64,000 bases of DNA from Ilex aquifolium (GCA_951799425.1 OX637391.1:50749069-50813068), one strand, 5' to 3'. Counted from the stretch's first letter, positions 22,691 through 35,360 are shown. Translations and numbers: made by a program. Notes: a model not told the origin generated them from the letters alone.

Positions 22691-23982
22691 TGATTATATG
22701 TCTAATCAGGAACAACAATTCTATGTCCTTTTAAATTTTAAATAAATACTAATTATGAATTAAATAAATTTTAATCCGACATGGACACGTGTCATCATAC
22801 GACCCATAATCAACTCTCAACATCAGTTTCTGGATCTTATCACTATCACATAAATAAATAAAGAACTGTTGTTACCAATGAAATCCCACAGGATCAACAT
22901 TGCAGGCATCGTAAATTGTTATTCCTATTTTTTCAAGATCGAATTTAGACAAATTGGACCTGAGGATTGATTAGTCAATTTTTTTCGCTTTGGAATTTGA
23001 TCTTGAAGATAGAATACGTCTGTCTAGACTCTGGAGTTGAAACTTGAACCCAATATTCCTTCTGCATCAAATTATTTCTTAGATAAATAAATTTAGGGTT
23101 AATTATAATATGTTCCGTCCAATTATATCCTTTATTGCAATCAGTTTCTTGTAATTTCAAATACTCCAAGTTTCAAATGGATTAAAATGATTAACAATAG
23201 TGGCTGAACACCTGAAAGAACCATTACACCCTTCTCTGTCTTGTATATTATTTTATATATATTTTTCTTGAGATATCAATTTTATCCTTAAAAAATAATG
23301 AAACGGAAAAGCCAAAACTAAAAAATAAGAAAACTTTGAGATAACCATTTGAGATAGGAGATGATGGAATGGTGTAAGGGTAAAAGGGTAGTATGGATAA
23401 TTGGTATTGATATTTGGTGTAGGAAAAAAAATAAGTGTAATGATAATTATCTATTTTCAATAAAGTAAGGATTACGTGAATTTGATATGTCTAACTTTTT
23501 GTCAAATTTTATTGTCTAAAAATAACTATTAAAGTTAATTATAAAATACTTAAACTTAAAGGATGTTATTTATTGAAATTAAAACCAGAAGAATAGAGTT
23601 ATAAACTACCCAAAGTTGAGAGAGGTAATTTATAATTAACCCTAGTTTAGATTGCTTTTGAGAATAAAGAATTCCAGCATTGTGAAAGTTTGAGCCAGAA
23701 ATCTAGCTAACAAATATTAAATTACATTTAATGCACATGCATCAATGTGAATGGGCATCTTTCCATATGATGTTCAAAAACTAAATAGCCATATTTTTTG
23801 TGACATTTTTTTTTTTTTATAGGATGTTCAGACTTGCATTGACTATTTTTTCGAGCTTTGAGTCGGTGACCGTACCTTAAGCTAGTTTAGGGACATGTCC
23901 CCTGAGGAGTAAGGATGTCTGATCTTTAGGAGATGTGTGAGTATTAAACTTGAGACATCTTACTCGTAAGAAGACAGACTTT

Positions 23983-24042
23983 CTTGGAGCACATGTACAT
24001 GGGAATATTTTGTGACAATTAACCATGTACATGTGCTCCAAG
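23983..24042. repeat. Perfect 20-bp inverted repeat, 20-nt spacer
   Basis: CTTGGAGCACATGTACATGG at 23983-24002 is the exact reverse complement of 24023-24042. The spacer is 20 nt. It would form a stable hairpin in RNA or single-stranded DNA. Confidence 0.9.
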
Positions 24043-25329
24043 GAAGCCGGCTAGTCGGCAGGGGCGGAGCCACAAATCGACTTTTGGGTGGGCAATCAAG
24101 GAAAGATAGAGGCTTATTTAAGTCAATTTCAAGTATTAAGACTTTCGTGGTAAATGATTTGCTATGGGAGTGACCCTTATTCTACCCAAGTTCTCCAGGT
24201 GCAACTGATACTTTTAAAGGAATCATAACAAATTAATTTTTTTTAATTCAACCTTATACTATTTGGTTATAAAAAATATTTCGTATTATATATAGTTATT
24301 TCAAATGCTTATTCAAATAATACATTCTATTCGTACTATTGAACCAATTATAATACCATCATGGGAGGTGCTATTATAGTCTAGTTCCAACGTATTAAGT
24401 TATAAATTTATTGTTTTACCTACCAAATAAATAAAAATATTAATAACTAGACAAGATTGATGATTTTTTTAGTTAATATATAATTAATACTTTATTATTA
24501 CACCCTTATCTAGTGTCTTACCAAACATTGGATTACAATGAGTATTAACTTTATCTCATATTTAATCTTATGTTTTATTCGTTTATACAAAATTAGCTTG
24601 TATTAATTAATACAATAATTTTTTTTATTATACGGCAACCAAACAAACCCTCTCCAACGAGGGTTTACCTTTTAGTGTTGGGCTTGAACTCTTTAGTTGT
24701 TGACTATTTTACTCTGGATTTCTTTGTCGGCCCAAATAAGCCTACCTGCCATATCTGAGCTAAATCTCTCACATCAAGTATTATTCACACAAAATTTGGA
24801 ATCAACTTGAACCTGACTTTAACCTGAGTACTGTCCATGCTTAAATTTTTTAATTCGGATTACACAATAGTTCAAATCATGTTTTCATCCTGAAAATTGA
24901 ATTGACTTTTGGACTACCCAGCTTGGGTTGAGCCTAAAATGACTAGTCCATTTTGAGTTCGATCTAAGGCTTTCTTATGCAAGCTCAACTTCGACAATAA
25001 AAATCAATGTCCAATACTGAATGTTTTGGATTAGGCTCGGCTCGGCTCGACTCGACTCGCATAAGTTTGCACTAGTAAGGAAAATTCATGCACAAAAACC
25101 TTGTCACAGCAAGGATGCAGGCTACTTTCGGATTTTATCCCTCATTGATTAAAGAACAAACAATTTCTCACTTTTTTTACTATTGCACTATAAGACCTTA
25201 GATATTGTGGGCTAGGATATTGTGATACAATCGCGCGCACGAGCCCAAGAGGAGGTCCAAGAAATTTGGAAAATTTGTTTCAGAAACCAATTAATCGGCG
25301 GGTTGTTGAAGACTTAGGCACAGCACAGG

Positions 25330-26016
25330 TAGAGGTAGGGGTGTCAAACGTGTCGGGTTAAACGGGTGAAAAATATGTAAACCCGTACATGACACGTTTA
25401 ATAAATGAGTGAAAATTATCAACACGAATACGACCCGTTTAATAAACGGGTAACACGATATGACTCGTTTAACCCGTTTAATTTAAAAAAAATTATATCA
25501 ACAAATTTTAATACTCCACTTTTTTTTATTGTCAATTGTACTTACCTCAAAAAAGAGAAATTTTTAACCAAATCTCATAAAAATCAGACTTGAAGGCTTA
25601 AAAAAATGAAAGATGCCATTGTCTTTTATAGGCAACTCAACTCTCTCAATCTCCCCTCATTTTCCAACGTAGGACAAAAACAAAAAACATTGGTTTGCCT
25701 TTGTCTTTGAAGTGCTCCCCATCTCCCCTCATTTGTCTTTAAACTACTACTTTACTTTTCTTTTTTGTATTGATTTCTTTACTTTTTTTTTTTTCTTGCT
25801 AATTTTTTAAAATAATTATTAATTTATTAATATATTAATTTTATTTAAACGAGTAAACGTGTGATAAACGGTTTGACAAGTCTCACCCGAACACGTCCCG
25901 TTTATTAAACGTGTTTGGCGTGTCAACCCGTTTATCACTCAAACCTGTTAAGATCTCACACAAACCCGTTTAATTCGTGTCGGTTAATCGTGTCGTGTTG
26001 AATTTTGACAGCTCTA
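25330..26016. mobile_element. hAT-like non-autonomous element
   Basis: The left end TAGAGGTAGGGGTGTCAAAC and the reverse complement of the right end, TAGAGCTGTCAAAATTC, share TAGAG and TGTCAAA. The flanks are AGCACAGG (25322-25329) and GGCACAGG (26017-26024), an 8-bp duplication with one mismatch. The interior carries repeated CCCGTTTAAT/ACGGGTTAAA-type motifs in both orientations around an AT-rich core. No transposase. Confidence 0.78.
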
Positions 26017-27384
26017 GGCACAGGGGGTTGTAAATCCCCAAATTTTGGCCTCCGAGGTGCACATGATCCAATGCGAGTTTTGCCATTTTGACCATTTATT
26101 TTTACCACGTGTTTTTTCTTTCTTGAGAAATAATTAATCTTGGAATTATTTTTCTTGATTAGTGGCCAAATTAATTTGTGCACATGTTTATTATTTGTGT
26201 TGTCAATTAGCCGTTACAACTTAAGTAGCTCTGTTAATTTTTCTCCTTTCCCTTTTTGCTTGTTTTCTTTTCTTATAATGAGGCCTTGTACCAACAGAGT
26301 TCTCTCTCTCTCTCTCTTCTAGGCAATTAAAGTTTTTCCTGTTCTTGACTCTTCACATTACAATGCATGTTTGTGAGAAGTAACTTTTATATTCTAGAGG
26401 GTAGACATCATTGATCTGCTGCATCGAGAATAGTTCTCTCAAGATTGAAATCTATCTTCAAGGTTAGTGATATCTCATGTTTATGTTGATAAGTACTCTG
26501 TCTCTGTTCTCATATATACTGCTAACTGTTTGTTTTACTACGTTCACACTATAAATTTTATACAACAAAATACCCTAGAATGTTGATGTCGTTTTAGTTT
26601 TTCAATTGATGACAAATTCTTTTCCACCAAAAAAAAAAAAGAGAAGAAGAAGAGCAATAATCTATTTTTTCACAAATTCTCCACTAACTTGGTTTGGGGG
26701 AAGTTATTGAATTGTTTGCTTTGAGAGGATGATCTTTTTCTTGTGGTATTTGACCTAGGCTTACTTTTTTTTCTCCCCTTCTTATCTTTCACTCTCTTAG
26801 CCTCTTTCTTCGGCGCTAGTAGAAGGGCTAGTCTAGGTTCAACCACTCTCATCTCAAACACAACAAGATTGATAACTGGTTAATTTAATATTAAAACATC
26901 TGGCATGATTAATTAAAATAGTCGAGTTAGAGTTAACTAGTATTTTCCACGAATTCAAAATACTGCAACCCAACCACAATATAACCTGACTTTTACTTCC
27001 ATTCCCAATAAATTTTGAAAATGGCTGGATTTCTTTTTCGGGCATGATTAGACAATGGGCTTAAAGTCCAGCTTTATCTTGTGGCGGGACATTTGATCTG
27101 GGCTGGAGCTTGTGGGCTTGTTTAGCCTGGCCAGTAAATATTAGGACTAATAAGGTCTCGTTATCTTAATGGATAGTATGAAATTGTGAAAATTAGAGTT
27201 GAATCATCTTTAGTAGACTTTTAATGGGTTTAGTCTATCCCTTAAACTTAAGGGTTTTTTAGAAGCTGATCCACACTTGTGAACTTTTGGGAGAAGAAGG
27301 ATATACGCGTTCTTTTTGGGTTTTAAAGGACAACTAAAAATATAGAGATTAATTTACCTTAATGAAATAAATAATTATATTACA
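26017..27384. other. Intergenic, no supported gene
   Basis: A short CT run lies near 26300. A minus-strand frame at 26670-26861 is Lys/Arg-rich but has no recognisable domain or convincing splice context. I do not call it. Confidence 0.4.
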
Positions 27385-27905
27385 AAATAGACAATAACAA
27401 CAAAATGATAATAGTAACAACGACACAGTAACAATGACACAGTAACAGTAACAATGACACAATAACAACAAGACAGTAACAGTAACAACGATACAATAAC
27501 AGTAACATCGACACAATAACGGTCACTGTCATAGTAACACAATCACATTATCTGCAATGCCCGTGTGGGTGGGGTGTAATGGACGATGATTGGGAATGGA
27601 GGTACTATAGAAGGTTGTAGGGCTGAAACATAAAGTGGTGGTAGATTAGACAATAACACGATCACAGTAAAAATCAACACGATTATAGTAATAACTATAG
27701 TCACTGTCAAAATTCTACGTAATTAGACAGTAACATAAAGTGGACAGCCACACGATTACAGTAATAGTCACAGTCACTATCAAAATTCTACGGAACTAGA
27801 CAGTAACATGAACTAGACAACCACATGATCAGTAATAGTCACATGATCACGGTAATAACCACAATAATAGCCACAACCACAACCACTAATAGAAGTATAG
27901 AACGG
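27385..27905 (+). repeat. Degenerate minisatellite (AGTAACA-YGACACA type)
   Basis: About 520 bp built from variants of AGTAACAATGACACA and ACAATAACAGTAACA. The first 150 bp is the most regular; decayed copies (AGTAATAGTCACAGTCAC) follow to about 27900. Confidence 0.75.
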
Positions 27906-29466
27906 TTCATAAGTTTAAAAAAAAAAAACATAATTTTTCCATCTATATCAAAACAATCAAGTAAAAGTGGAGATCTAAAAAAATTTTGCACAAAAAAATA
28001 ATAAAATCCTTAGCTCATGCATTTCATCGAACACCATTTGGGCATACCATATAAATTGAAGAATGTCATGGACATTCATTATCCATTACGGTGCAAAACA
28101 ATCCACATGACCGCCTTTGATGATTTAATATCAAATTCATAGAGAAATCAGACATGAAGTTGCCAAGAATAACACGTAGCTGTAACAAGATTACACACAT
28201 ACAAGACACAAAATTTAGAATCCTCTCACATCCAAATAATGCTGGAGCCTCACAAATCAATAATTATCTATTCTAGCAGCCTTCCAAAAAAAACCCCAAA
28301 ATTCAATTTTCTGTTCAAGGAGTGTTGGAAATAGCATCTTCAAGAACATAGGGAGTTGCTGGGAATTGCATCTTCATAGAGAAACAATTTTAATGCTAAT
28401 ACAAGTCCTAACGTAGGAGTTGTTAGTTTTCCCAAACAATTTTTAATTAAATATAACTATTGAGGGTATTTTGGACAATAGAGATCAAAATAGACTTATT
28501 TCCAAATAAATTTTTGGAGTAGACTTAAGTTCAAATAAGTCAAAAGGGGGTCGGCCCCCAAATTTTTCTATCCATAATATAAAATAGGACAGACTTTAAT
28601 AAGCTCATCCGACGGTCTCAAATAGACTCATCCAACGACCACCAATATCTCTTTCAAAACCATTCACATTACACGTGCCTTCAAACACATTACCCCTAAT
28701 GAAATTTGTGTTACAGCATGTACTCGTCCATGCAATTCAAAGATGGGCCAATAAACCCCCCAGGGCCCATTATAATGCACTAAAGGCTTTACATAATGAC
28801 TTTATATTTGAATCGATTTAATAGATTTAAAAAATTAATAATTATCGAAAAAAAAACAATGGGTATCTATGCATTATGTGGATTTTTTCGCTTTCCCAAT
28901 GAACACACATAAAGTGATATACGCAAATTTTGAGCATAATTCACCTCGACAATAATTTACTTCTAATTATTTGCCACTTTAGCATGTCCCAGTAAAATCC
29001 ATTTTGTTGAAATTTCGGATTACCTTTTTTTCATAATTTTCATAAATGTTTTACAAGTTTGCTTATTTCAATTATTCTTGCAAACCCATTTTGAGCACTT
29101 GCCACCCAGTCATTCTCTCATTGGATTGCAAGTATCTATTGGTCAAAGAAAATAATACCTAATCAAACTCTCAAATAAGTGAAATGGCCCTCATTAAAAA
29201 TTGCTAAGAACACAATTCTGTTGCTTCTTGGAATTGCTTGATCTCTTGATTGCTGCCATACACTTATATGCTTAGAGCTGAAGAATGTTTTATACCAAAT
29301 GTAGCTGCTACCTACTCGGAGTTGGACTGCCAGATTTTTGTCCATCTTGCTCTTTTGCTCAAAATTGTACATCCTTTGTAATTGTGGAAAATCCATCACA
29401 CAATAAATCAACAAATCTCAAAGTGATCTTCCTTTCCCCTTCAAGATTACCTACTAAGGTACCGGA
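27906..29466. other. Intergenic, no gene seen
   Basis: AT-rich DNA with short frames only and no motif recognised. Confidence 0.4.
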
Positions 29467-29690
29467 GTGAATATGAACATTGCTAGAATTCACAGGATTT
29501 GTTTTTTACACAAGCCTAGAGCCTTTTTAAAGGCTGCTCATTGGGTGGCAGCCACTATGATGAACAACTCACTCCCGCGTGGGTGGGTTGGGTCTCCACC
29601 TCCCGATCTTAAGGCTTTTATTTCTACTGATTGTAACTCAAACTTCCCTACTTAATGAAATATTACACACTGTTTCTTTGGATCAAAAAA
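29467..29690 (+). pseudogene. 5'-truncated L1-type RNase H tail
   Basis: Encodes AAHWVAATMMNNSLPRGW followed by SPPPDLKAFISTDC. This is the C-terminal end of the RVT_3 RNase H domain found in plant L1 LINEs (AHW-A...LP-GW...PP-DL...D). It is followed by an AT-rich 3' region and a short A-run near 29684. Only the last 50 or so codons remain. Confidence 0.72.
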
Positions 29691-30326
29691 ATATGATCTC
29701 CATCAGACATATGTAATACTTTAGCAAGTACACAAAAGTGTATTTCATGATACTTCTGTCTATTAATAGCTGCATGCGTTGCGCGGTGGATGTGAAGAAG
29801 TAGGCCATTATCTTGGCAATAATGAGATAAGTAAATATTTTGATTCATTTTCATAATATTGAGAGCGCTAATTATACCAAAAGTGAATAAATAATTTTTT
29901 CGATAGAAAATTTAATTACAATCGTTCAAATCACTCAAAAAATATGTAAATAGTTCATCTTCAAAAATTTATAATTTCCTTAACAAACTCGATGCATCAC
30001 CAATTTTTACTCCAAGTTTAACCTGCAACTTAAATTGAGAGGGTAAATGGAGAGTGAGCTTAGAAAGCATAGTAAATAATTTAAAACATAATATACGAAG
30101 TCGAAAGGTCAAATGATAATTGATTGACAAACAATAATTAGTCAAGAAAAATACGAATTAACACGATAATTCTTGATATGTCAATGAAACTCGAACGTTA
30201 GAATAATCAAATCACTCCTGATTTAATACCCGACCAATCTCGAAAACAAGCTAGGCATCACTCGGTGCATTTCGTACAACCACGTTCACCCTTTAGGGCC
30301 ACAAATATATATCACAATTATAACCA
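29691..30326. other. Intergenic, no gene seen
   Basis: AT-rich, no domain recognised. The last 8 bp (30319-30326) are the left target duplication of the hAT-like element that follows. Confidence 0.4.
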
Positions 30327-31715
30327 GAGGTGTCCATGGGTCAATTTAACCCATGGGTCCCATTATCCGGCCAGGGAAAATATGCCCAAAGCCCGATAGC
30401 CAGATAGTTGGCCTGCCCGAGCCCTAGTCCAATATCCTTCAAGAGAGGGCTTGAGATTGCTCTCAAACCCATTACTTGGCCCAAACTAGGCCCATGAGTC
30501 TGTCCACAAAACCCTTTAAAACCCGGTCCAAGAGTCTGCTTGCCTAGCCCGTCTATCCTTCCATCCAATTTTTTGAAAAAAAAGTTGACCATTGAAATTT
30601 TGAAAATTTGGTAACAATATATGAAGTTAGTTGGAATGTGCTTATTCTATTGTGATGCAGTAAGGGGTGTCCATGGGCCGGGCTGGGTTAGGCCCACGAA
30701 TTTTTTTAGGCCCGAGCTTGGGTAATGTAGCCGTGTAGGCCCAAGCCCTTATCCAAGTGAGTTATTGGGCGGGCCGGGTCGGATTCGGGTAGGGTTAGGC
30801 TACCTGCAGCCCAACCCGTTAGCCTATTGGGCGGCCTTTCTAGGTAGGCCTGCTCGGGGGCTTTTTTATATACAATTTTATTTAAAAGTAATAAATATTT
30901 TTGTAACTTAATATTTGTGTAAATTATATTTTTGAATTAAAAGTAGAGTTAAAATGGATAAAAATAAAATAATGAATAATTTTATTTTTGACTAGGGGAT
31001 GAACTACATCCAATAGAATGAATACATCCCAACTAGGTTGATATCTACTCACTTATCTACAATTTGCAATACTCTACCATTTAAAACTTGTATGCTTAAT
31101 ATATGGAAACAAAAATAATACATTATTTATAGTATCTAAAATTTTAAAACTTCAAATTCCGATATTAGGAGACTTATTTCAAAGTTTCAAATTTAATGCT
31201 CTAAAAGTATAACTTTTTTTCAAAGGAATGGTGGGTGGGCTTGGCTTGGCGGGTGAGCTCTTGGGCAGGGTTTTAACTGGTTTTTTCGGGTGGGCTATTG
31301 GGCCGGGTGATGGGTTTGAGGGCAAACCCAAACCCTCTTTTTAAGGATATGGGGCTAGGGCGGACCAATTATCGGGTCTATCGGGTTTTGGGCCTATTTT
31401 TTTCGGGTCGGGTAATAAGACCCATGGGCAACCCGGCCCATGGACACCCCTAGATGTAGTTACTCCCCTATTTATAAATAAAATTATTCATTATTTACTT
31501 TTTGTCCATTTTGACTTTATTTTTCAATCAAAAATGTAATTTACAAAATATTAAGTTAGTTGTATATATATAAAAAAAGACCCGTCTTGCAGGCCCGCCC
31601 AGTGAGTGACGAGTTGGATTACGGGTAACCTATCCCTACTAGAAGTTTGGCCCGGCCAGCCTGACAACTCACCAGGGTAAGGACTTGGGTCTACTCAGGC
31701 CCGACCCATGGACAT
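30327..31715. mobile_element. Outer hAT-like element, split by a relative
   Basis: The left end GAGGTGTCCATGGGTC and the right end GACCCATGGACAT are inverted repeats. They are flanked by a perfect 8-bp duplication TATAACCA (30319-30326 and 31716-31723). Without the inner element it would be about 590 bp. The ends are rich in GGCCC/GGGCC motifs, and an AT core is seen at 31461-31560. No coding capacity. Confidence 0.82.
30662..31452. mobile_element. Inner hAT-like element, inserted in opposite orientation
   Basis: 791 bp. The left end AAGGGGTGTCCATGGGCCGGG-like sequence and the right end CCCATGGACACCCCTA are inverted repeats. The flanks are GATGCAGT (30654-30661) and GATGTAGT (31453-31460), 7 of 8 matching. 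Its AT core (about 30880-30990) matches, in reverse complement, the core of the outer element at 31475-31560. The two are therefore relatives in opposite orientation. Confidence 0.85.
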
Positions 31716-32220
31716 TATAACCATGCCACCAAGCGCACCTCACGCACGTGTCGAAAAGTTCCAAGTATTTCACCAAAATAAATATCACAACGATTAATGA
31801 TTCGTCAAACGAAAGTATGACCGAATATCAAAATACCAATAATTAAACTGAATATTATATCGAAACTCGAAATCAAATGATACTACAATTCGAACATGAT
31901 TAGGACGATATCAAACAAATACTCTTTACAAAGAAATTAATCAAAAATGTATATTATGAATCAAACCACTTGCCTAATTCTCAATTTAACCCTACTAATA
32001 GATAACATCTTCATTATCTTAAAAACACTATACTTGAATAGGAAACAAAATCACCATTCGATACCTACTCCAAGCCTCATAAATTTTCTTTGGACTCCAA
32101 ACTTGATTTCTCTTTTACTTATTCTTTTCTTCTTCTTCTTCTTCTTCTTCTTCTCTCTCTCTCTCTCTCATACAAACTGCCCCCAACTCCACCCTCTTCA
32201 CATTTGTTTTTATTTATTTA
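31716..32220. other. Intergenic, CTT/CT microsatellite
   Basis: AT-rich DNA with a CTT run then a CT run near 32130-32170. The T before the Helitron-like terminus is supplied by A at 32220 (minus strand). Confidence 0.45.
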
Positions 32221-33421
32221 CTAGTTGATATACACGTGCTTTGCAAGTGGACAATCTCATTAAGAATATTTTATTAGCACCAAAATTAAAAAAAAATGAT
32301 CATGACATTACAAATAGCTGAATTAAGTTCAATAAAATTGTGATTTTAATTTCTTTTTCACGGTTCAATATAAAGCTCAAGACGTAAATCTCTGACACAA
32401 AAATTCAATCAAAGTATCAGATAAATTATTGTGATTATTGCAATTCCAACACCTTAATTTGACATGCATTAAACAAAAATAGTAGGATTAAACTCAATAA
32501 AATAATGTCTATATATTGATCATTATTTTGTAAAATCTAATTATATTTGGCATTATAAATATACACCCAATGAAGATATAGACTATCTAACACGCGGTTA
32601 TATCATATACATGATATGCTCACTTGAAAATATAATCACTAAATCTTACTTCTATAGTTACTTATTGTTTAATGCTTTTGTAGATATTTTTTCCAAGATA
32701 GAATGAAAAAAATAATAATAAAGAGTTGAAGTTGAAAATAATTATCCAACCATCAACATACAAGGACAAGCCACAAGCTGTTTTTATTTTTGGGAAAAAT
32801 ACAAGCCCCCGCACATATAAATAAGGACAAAGGTGATTACTTAAAAATCGAGTTTTATGATATAGAGAGGATACTTTCACATTAAACAAATACATCAAGC
32901 AAGAACATTTTTACAACAATTCTTGAAACCCAGTAGGAAAGAGGGAAAAAGTTTTGAATTTTTTTTGTAGTTACAATAAACTCTTGATTTTTCCATGTCC
33001 ATAAAACCCAAACATCAAATTATGAGAAAATTTTCGAGCTTTCTTGTGACCACAAAAAACTTTTGGCCTAAAAACATTAAAACCTCAAATAAATTCATGT
33101 GGTTAGAATTAGAAGACCAAAAGTTACAGAATCCATTATGTGGGGAAACAACAAAGTGGTAGTGTATTATTTTGTTATTACTTATAATGGTATGAACATA
33201 ATTAGAGTTAAAATTAATAATTAAACTTGAAATGAATATATGAAATATTAAGTGTATGTACATAACTAATTTAAGGAGATGAAATAATAGGAGATGAGTA
33301 TGTAATTAATTGGAGAAGATAAAAGAAAATTGTTGAAGGAAATTATATGTTTTATGAAGGATATTATAGTCAATTAAAAATTTTTCACTTAATTTTATTT
33401 TATTAGTAGTATAGATATAGA
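32221..33421 (-). mobile_element. Helitron-like non-autonomous element H1
   Basis: Read on the minus strand it starts TCTATATCTATACTACTAAT (from 33421) and ends CTAG (32221-32224). A hairpin CACTTGC-AAA-GCACGTG lies about 12 nt before that end. Host bases at the ends fit A and T (A^T insertion). These are the Helitron 5' TC, 3' CTRR and subterminal hairpin hallmarks. The interior is AT-rich without Rep or helicase coding. Confidence 0.7.
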
Positions 33422-33659
33422 TTATAGACAATTAATTTAAGGATAAGACCATTGCATGATTGGCTAGTTGAAAAGACTTAGATGTCAACATGTAATAGAA
33501 GGTGTGCTTCTTTCATTGGTCCATTCTTTTAATCTCTTTTTCTATTCTTTCATTTTATTTTTGTCTTAGTTCTTTTCGTTGTCCTATATCATTTCTTTCT
33601 TTTTGGTTCTGTTTCTTTATATTGTTATCTTTATCTATTATACTTATACGTTTGATCCA
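33422..33659 (+). repeat. Segment S, copy 1 (between two Helitron-like elements)
   Basis: 238 bp beginning TTATAGACAATTAATTTAAG and ending TACGTTTGATCCA. It is nearly identical to 35122-35360. Each copy begins exactly at the 5' end of a Helitron-like element. Confidence 0.9.
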
Positions 33660-35121
33660 CTAGTAATTCACCACGTGCGTTACACACAAATAATTTTTTA
33701 AAAAAAAAATAATAATAAAATATTTGGTGTATGTGTACTTGAATTAAATATTATTTCAAATATATCAAACTTATTTTTTTTTTCTCTCAAGCTCCACTAT
33801 AGAATTTTTGAAAACTTTGTATGCTTTCAAGATTTGTTTTTCTAACTATAAGAAAAATGATAAATAGAAAAGAAAAGAAATAATTAAAGTTCTATTTTTT
33901 TTTCTATAATTTTGTAATTGAAAGTGATATTTTAGTGATGTTTGAAAATTAAATATTTTAAAATTAATTTGATTAAGATTCCACTTATAAATCATTGAAT
34001 AAAATAAAAATAATTATTATTATACCAATCATATTGAAACTTTAGTGTATTTAGGATTAATTAAGTCAATTGAAATAAATTTAATATACAACGCTATAAT
34101 ATATATTATAAAGCATATTAAAATTTAAAAAAAAAAATTAAATTTTCACATAAAATATTAACACAGTTTAAAAAGTTTATTGTAACTAAAAAATCATGTA
34201 AAACTATATATATACATTATTTTTTATCTTAAAAATAAAATAGTTAAACATTTTGGTGAAAAATAAAATATCCGTATGTAGTCATAATATTATCTTTATA
34301 AAAGATAAGAGTAATATTATATTGATGAAATTTTTAAAAGTTTTTTTTGAATACTGTGTTAAAACTTATAATAATGTATATATTTTTTAAGAATAATATA
34401 ATCAAACAAAAAGTTTCATAAAAATTGACATTTATAAACAAAGAATAGATAATTAAAAAATTAATTTGATTAAGATTCCACTTATACATCATTAAATAAA
34501 ATAAAAATAATTATCAGTATACCAATTATATTGGAACCTTACTATATTTAGGATTATCTAAGTCAATTGGGATAAATTTAATATACAATGCTATAATATA
34601 TATTATAAAGCATATTAATTTTTTTTTAAAAAATTCAAGTTTTCATATAAAATCTTAACACAGTCTGAAAAGTTTATTATGACTAAAAAATTATGTGAAA
34701 CTATATATAAATTATTTTTTATCTTAAAAATGAAAGGGTTAAATATTTTGATGAAAAATAAAATATACATATGTAGTCATAATATTATCTTTATAAGTGA
34801 GGTGAGTTATATTATATTGGTGGAATTTTTGAATTTTTTTTGAATATTGTGTTAAACCTTATAATGATGCGTATATTTTTTAAAGGTAATATAATTAATC
34901 AAAAAGTTTCATAAAAATTGACATTTACACATGGGGAATATATAATTAAAAGTGATCTTAGATGTAATTTGGAGATTTTAATAATTAAATGCATAAGGAT
35001 ATGATGGTAATTTAGATATTATAGGATAGAGTGACCTTTTTAATTCTTTATGAGAATAAAATAGTGAATCAAAAAATTTTCATGTTAAAGTACTTTTATT
35101 AGTAATATAGATAGATATAGA
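33660..35121 (-). mobile_element. Helitron-like non-autonomous element H2
   Basis: On the minus strand it begins TCTATATCTATCTATATTAC (from 35121) and ends CTAG (33660-33663), with the preceding GTAACGCACGTGG looking like a decayed terminal hairpin. Host A/T bases flank it. It shares its 5' terminal sequence with H1 but has a different interior. It contains a roughly 0.5 kb internal tandem duplication. No coding. Confidence 0.62.
33961..34950 (+). repeat. 0.5 kb tandem duplication inside H2
   Basis: AATTTGATTAAGATTCCACT and the following ~490 bp at 33961 recur from about 34461, including GCTATAATATATATTATAAA, GTAGTCATAATATTATCTTT and GTTTCATAAAAATTGACATT. The copies differ by scattered substitutions. 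Confidence 0.88.
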
Positions 35122-35360
35122 TTATAGACAATTAATTTAAGGATAAGACCATTGCATGATTGGCTAGTTGAAAACACTTAGATGTACACCATGTCATAGA
35201 AGGTGTGCTTCTTTCATTGGTCCATTCTTTTAATCTCTTTTTCTTTTCTTTCATTTTATTTTTGTCTTAGTTCTTTTCGTTGTCCTATATCATTTCTTTC
35301 TTTTTGGTTTTGTTTCTTTATATTGTTATCTTTATCTATTATACTTATATGTTTGATCCA
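35122..35360 (+). repeat. Segment S, copy 2
   Basis: Second copy of 33422-33659 with a few substitutions and one indel. After it the sequence diverges (CTACACAAAG against the CTAG of H2). Confidence 0.9.

Larger units (their letters stand above)
21880..25329. other. Intergenic with repeat remnants
   Basis: No gene seen. Apart from the entries listed separately there is a GGCTCGGCTCGGCTCGACTC block near 25035 that resembles the interior of the MITE at 21551, and AT-rich filler. Confidence 0.45.

Noticed and set aside
22397..22693. 98-codon plus-strand frame starting MPPKGSPKRAPPKG
   Set aside because: It is a translation of three short GC-rich DNA repeats and then runs into non-coding sequence; no domain.
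26670..26861. Lys/Arg-rich minus-strand frame (KKEAKRVKDKKGRKKSKPRS)
   Set aside because: Basic low-complexity composition, no neighbouring exons found, no recognisable family.
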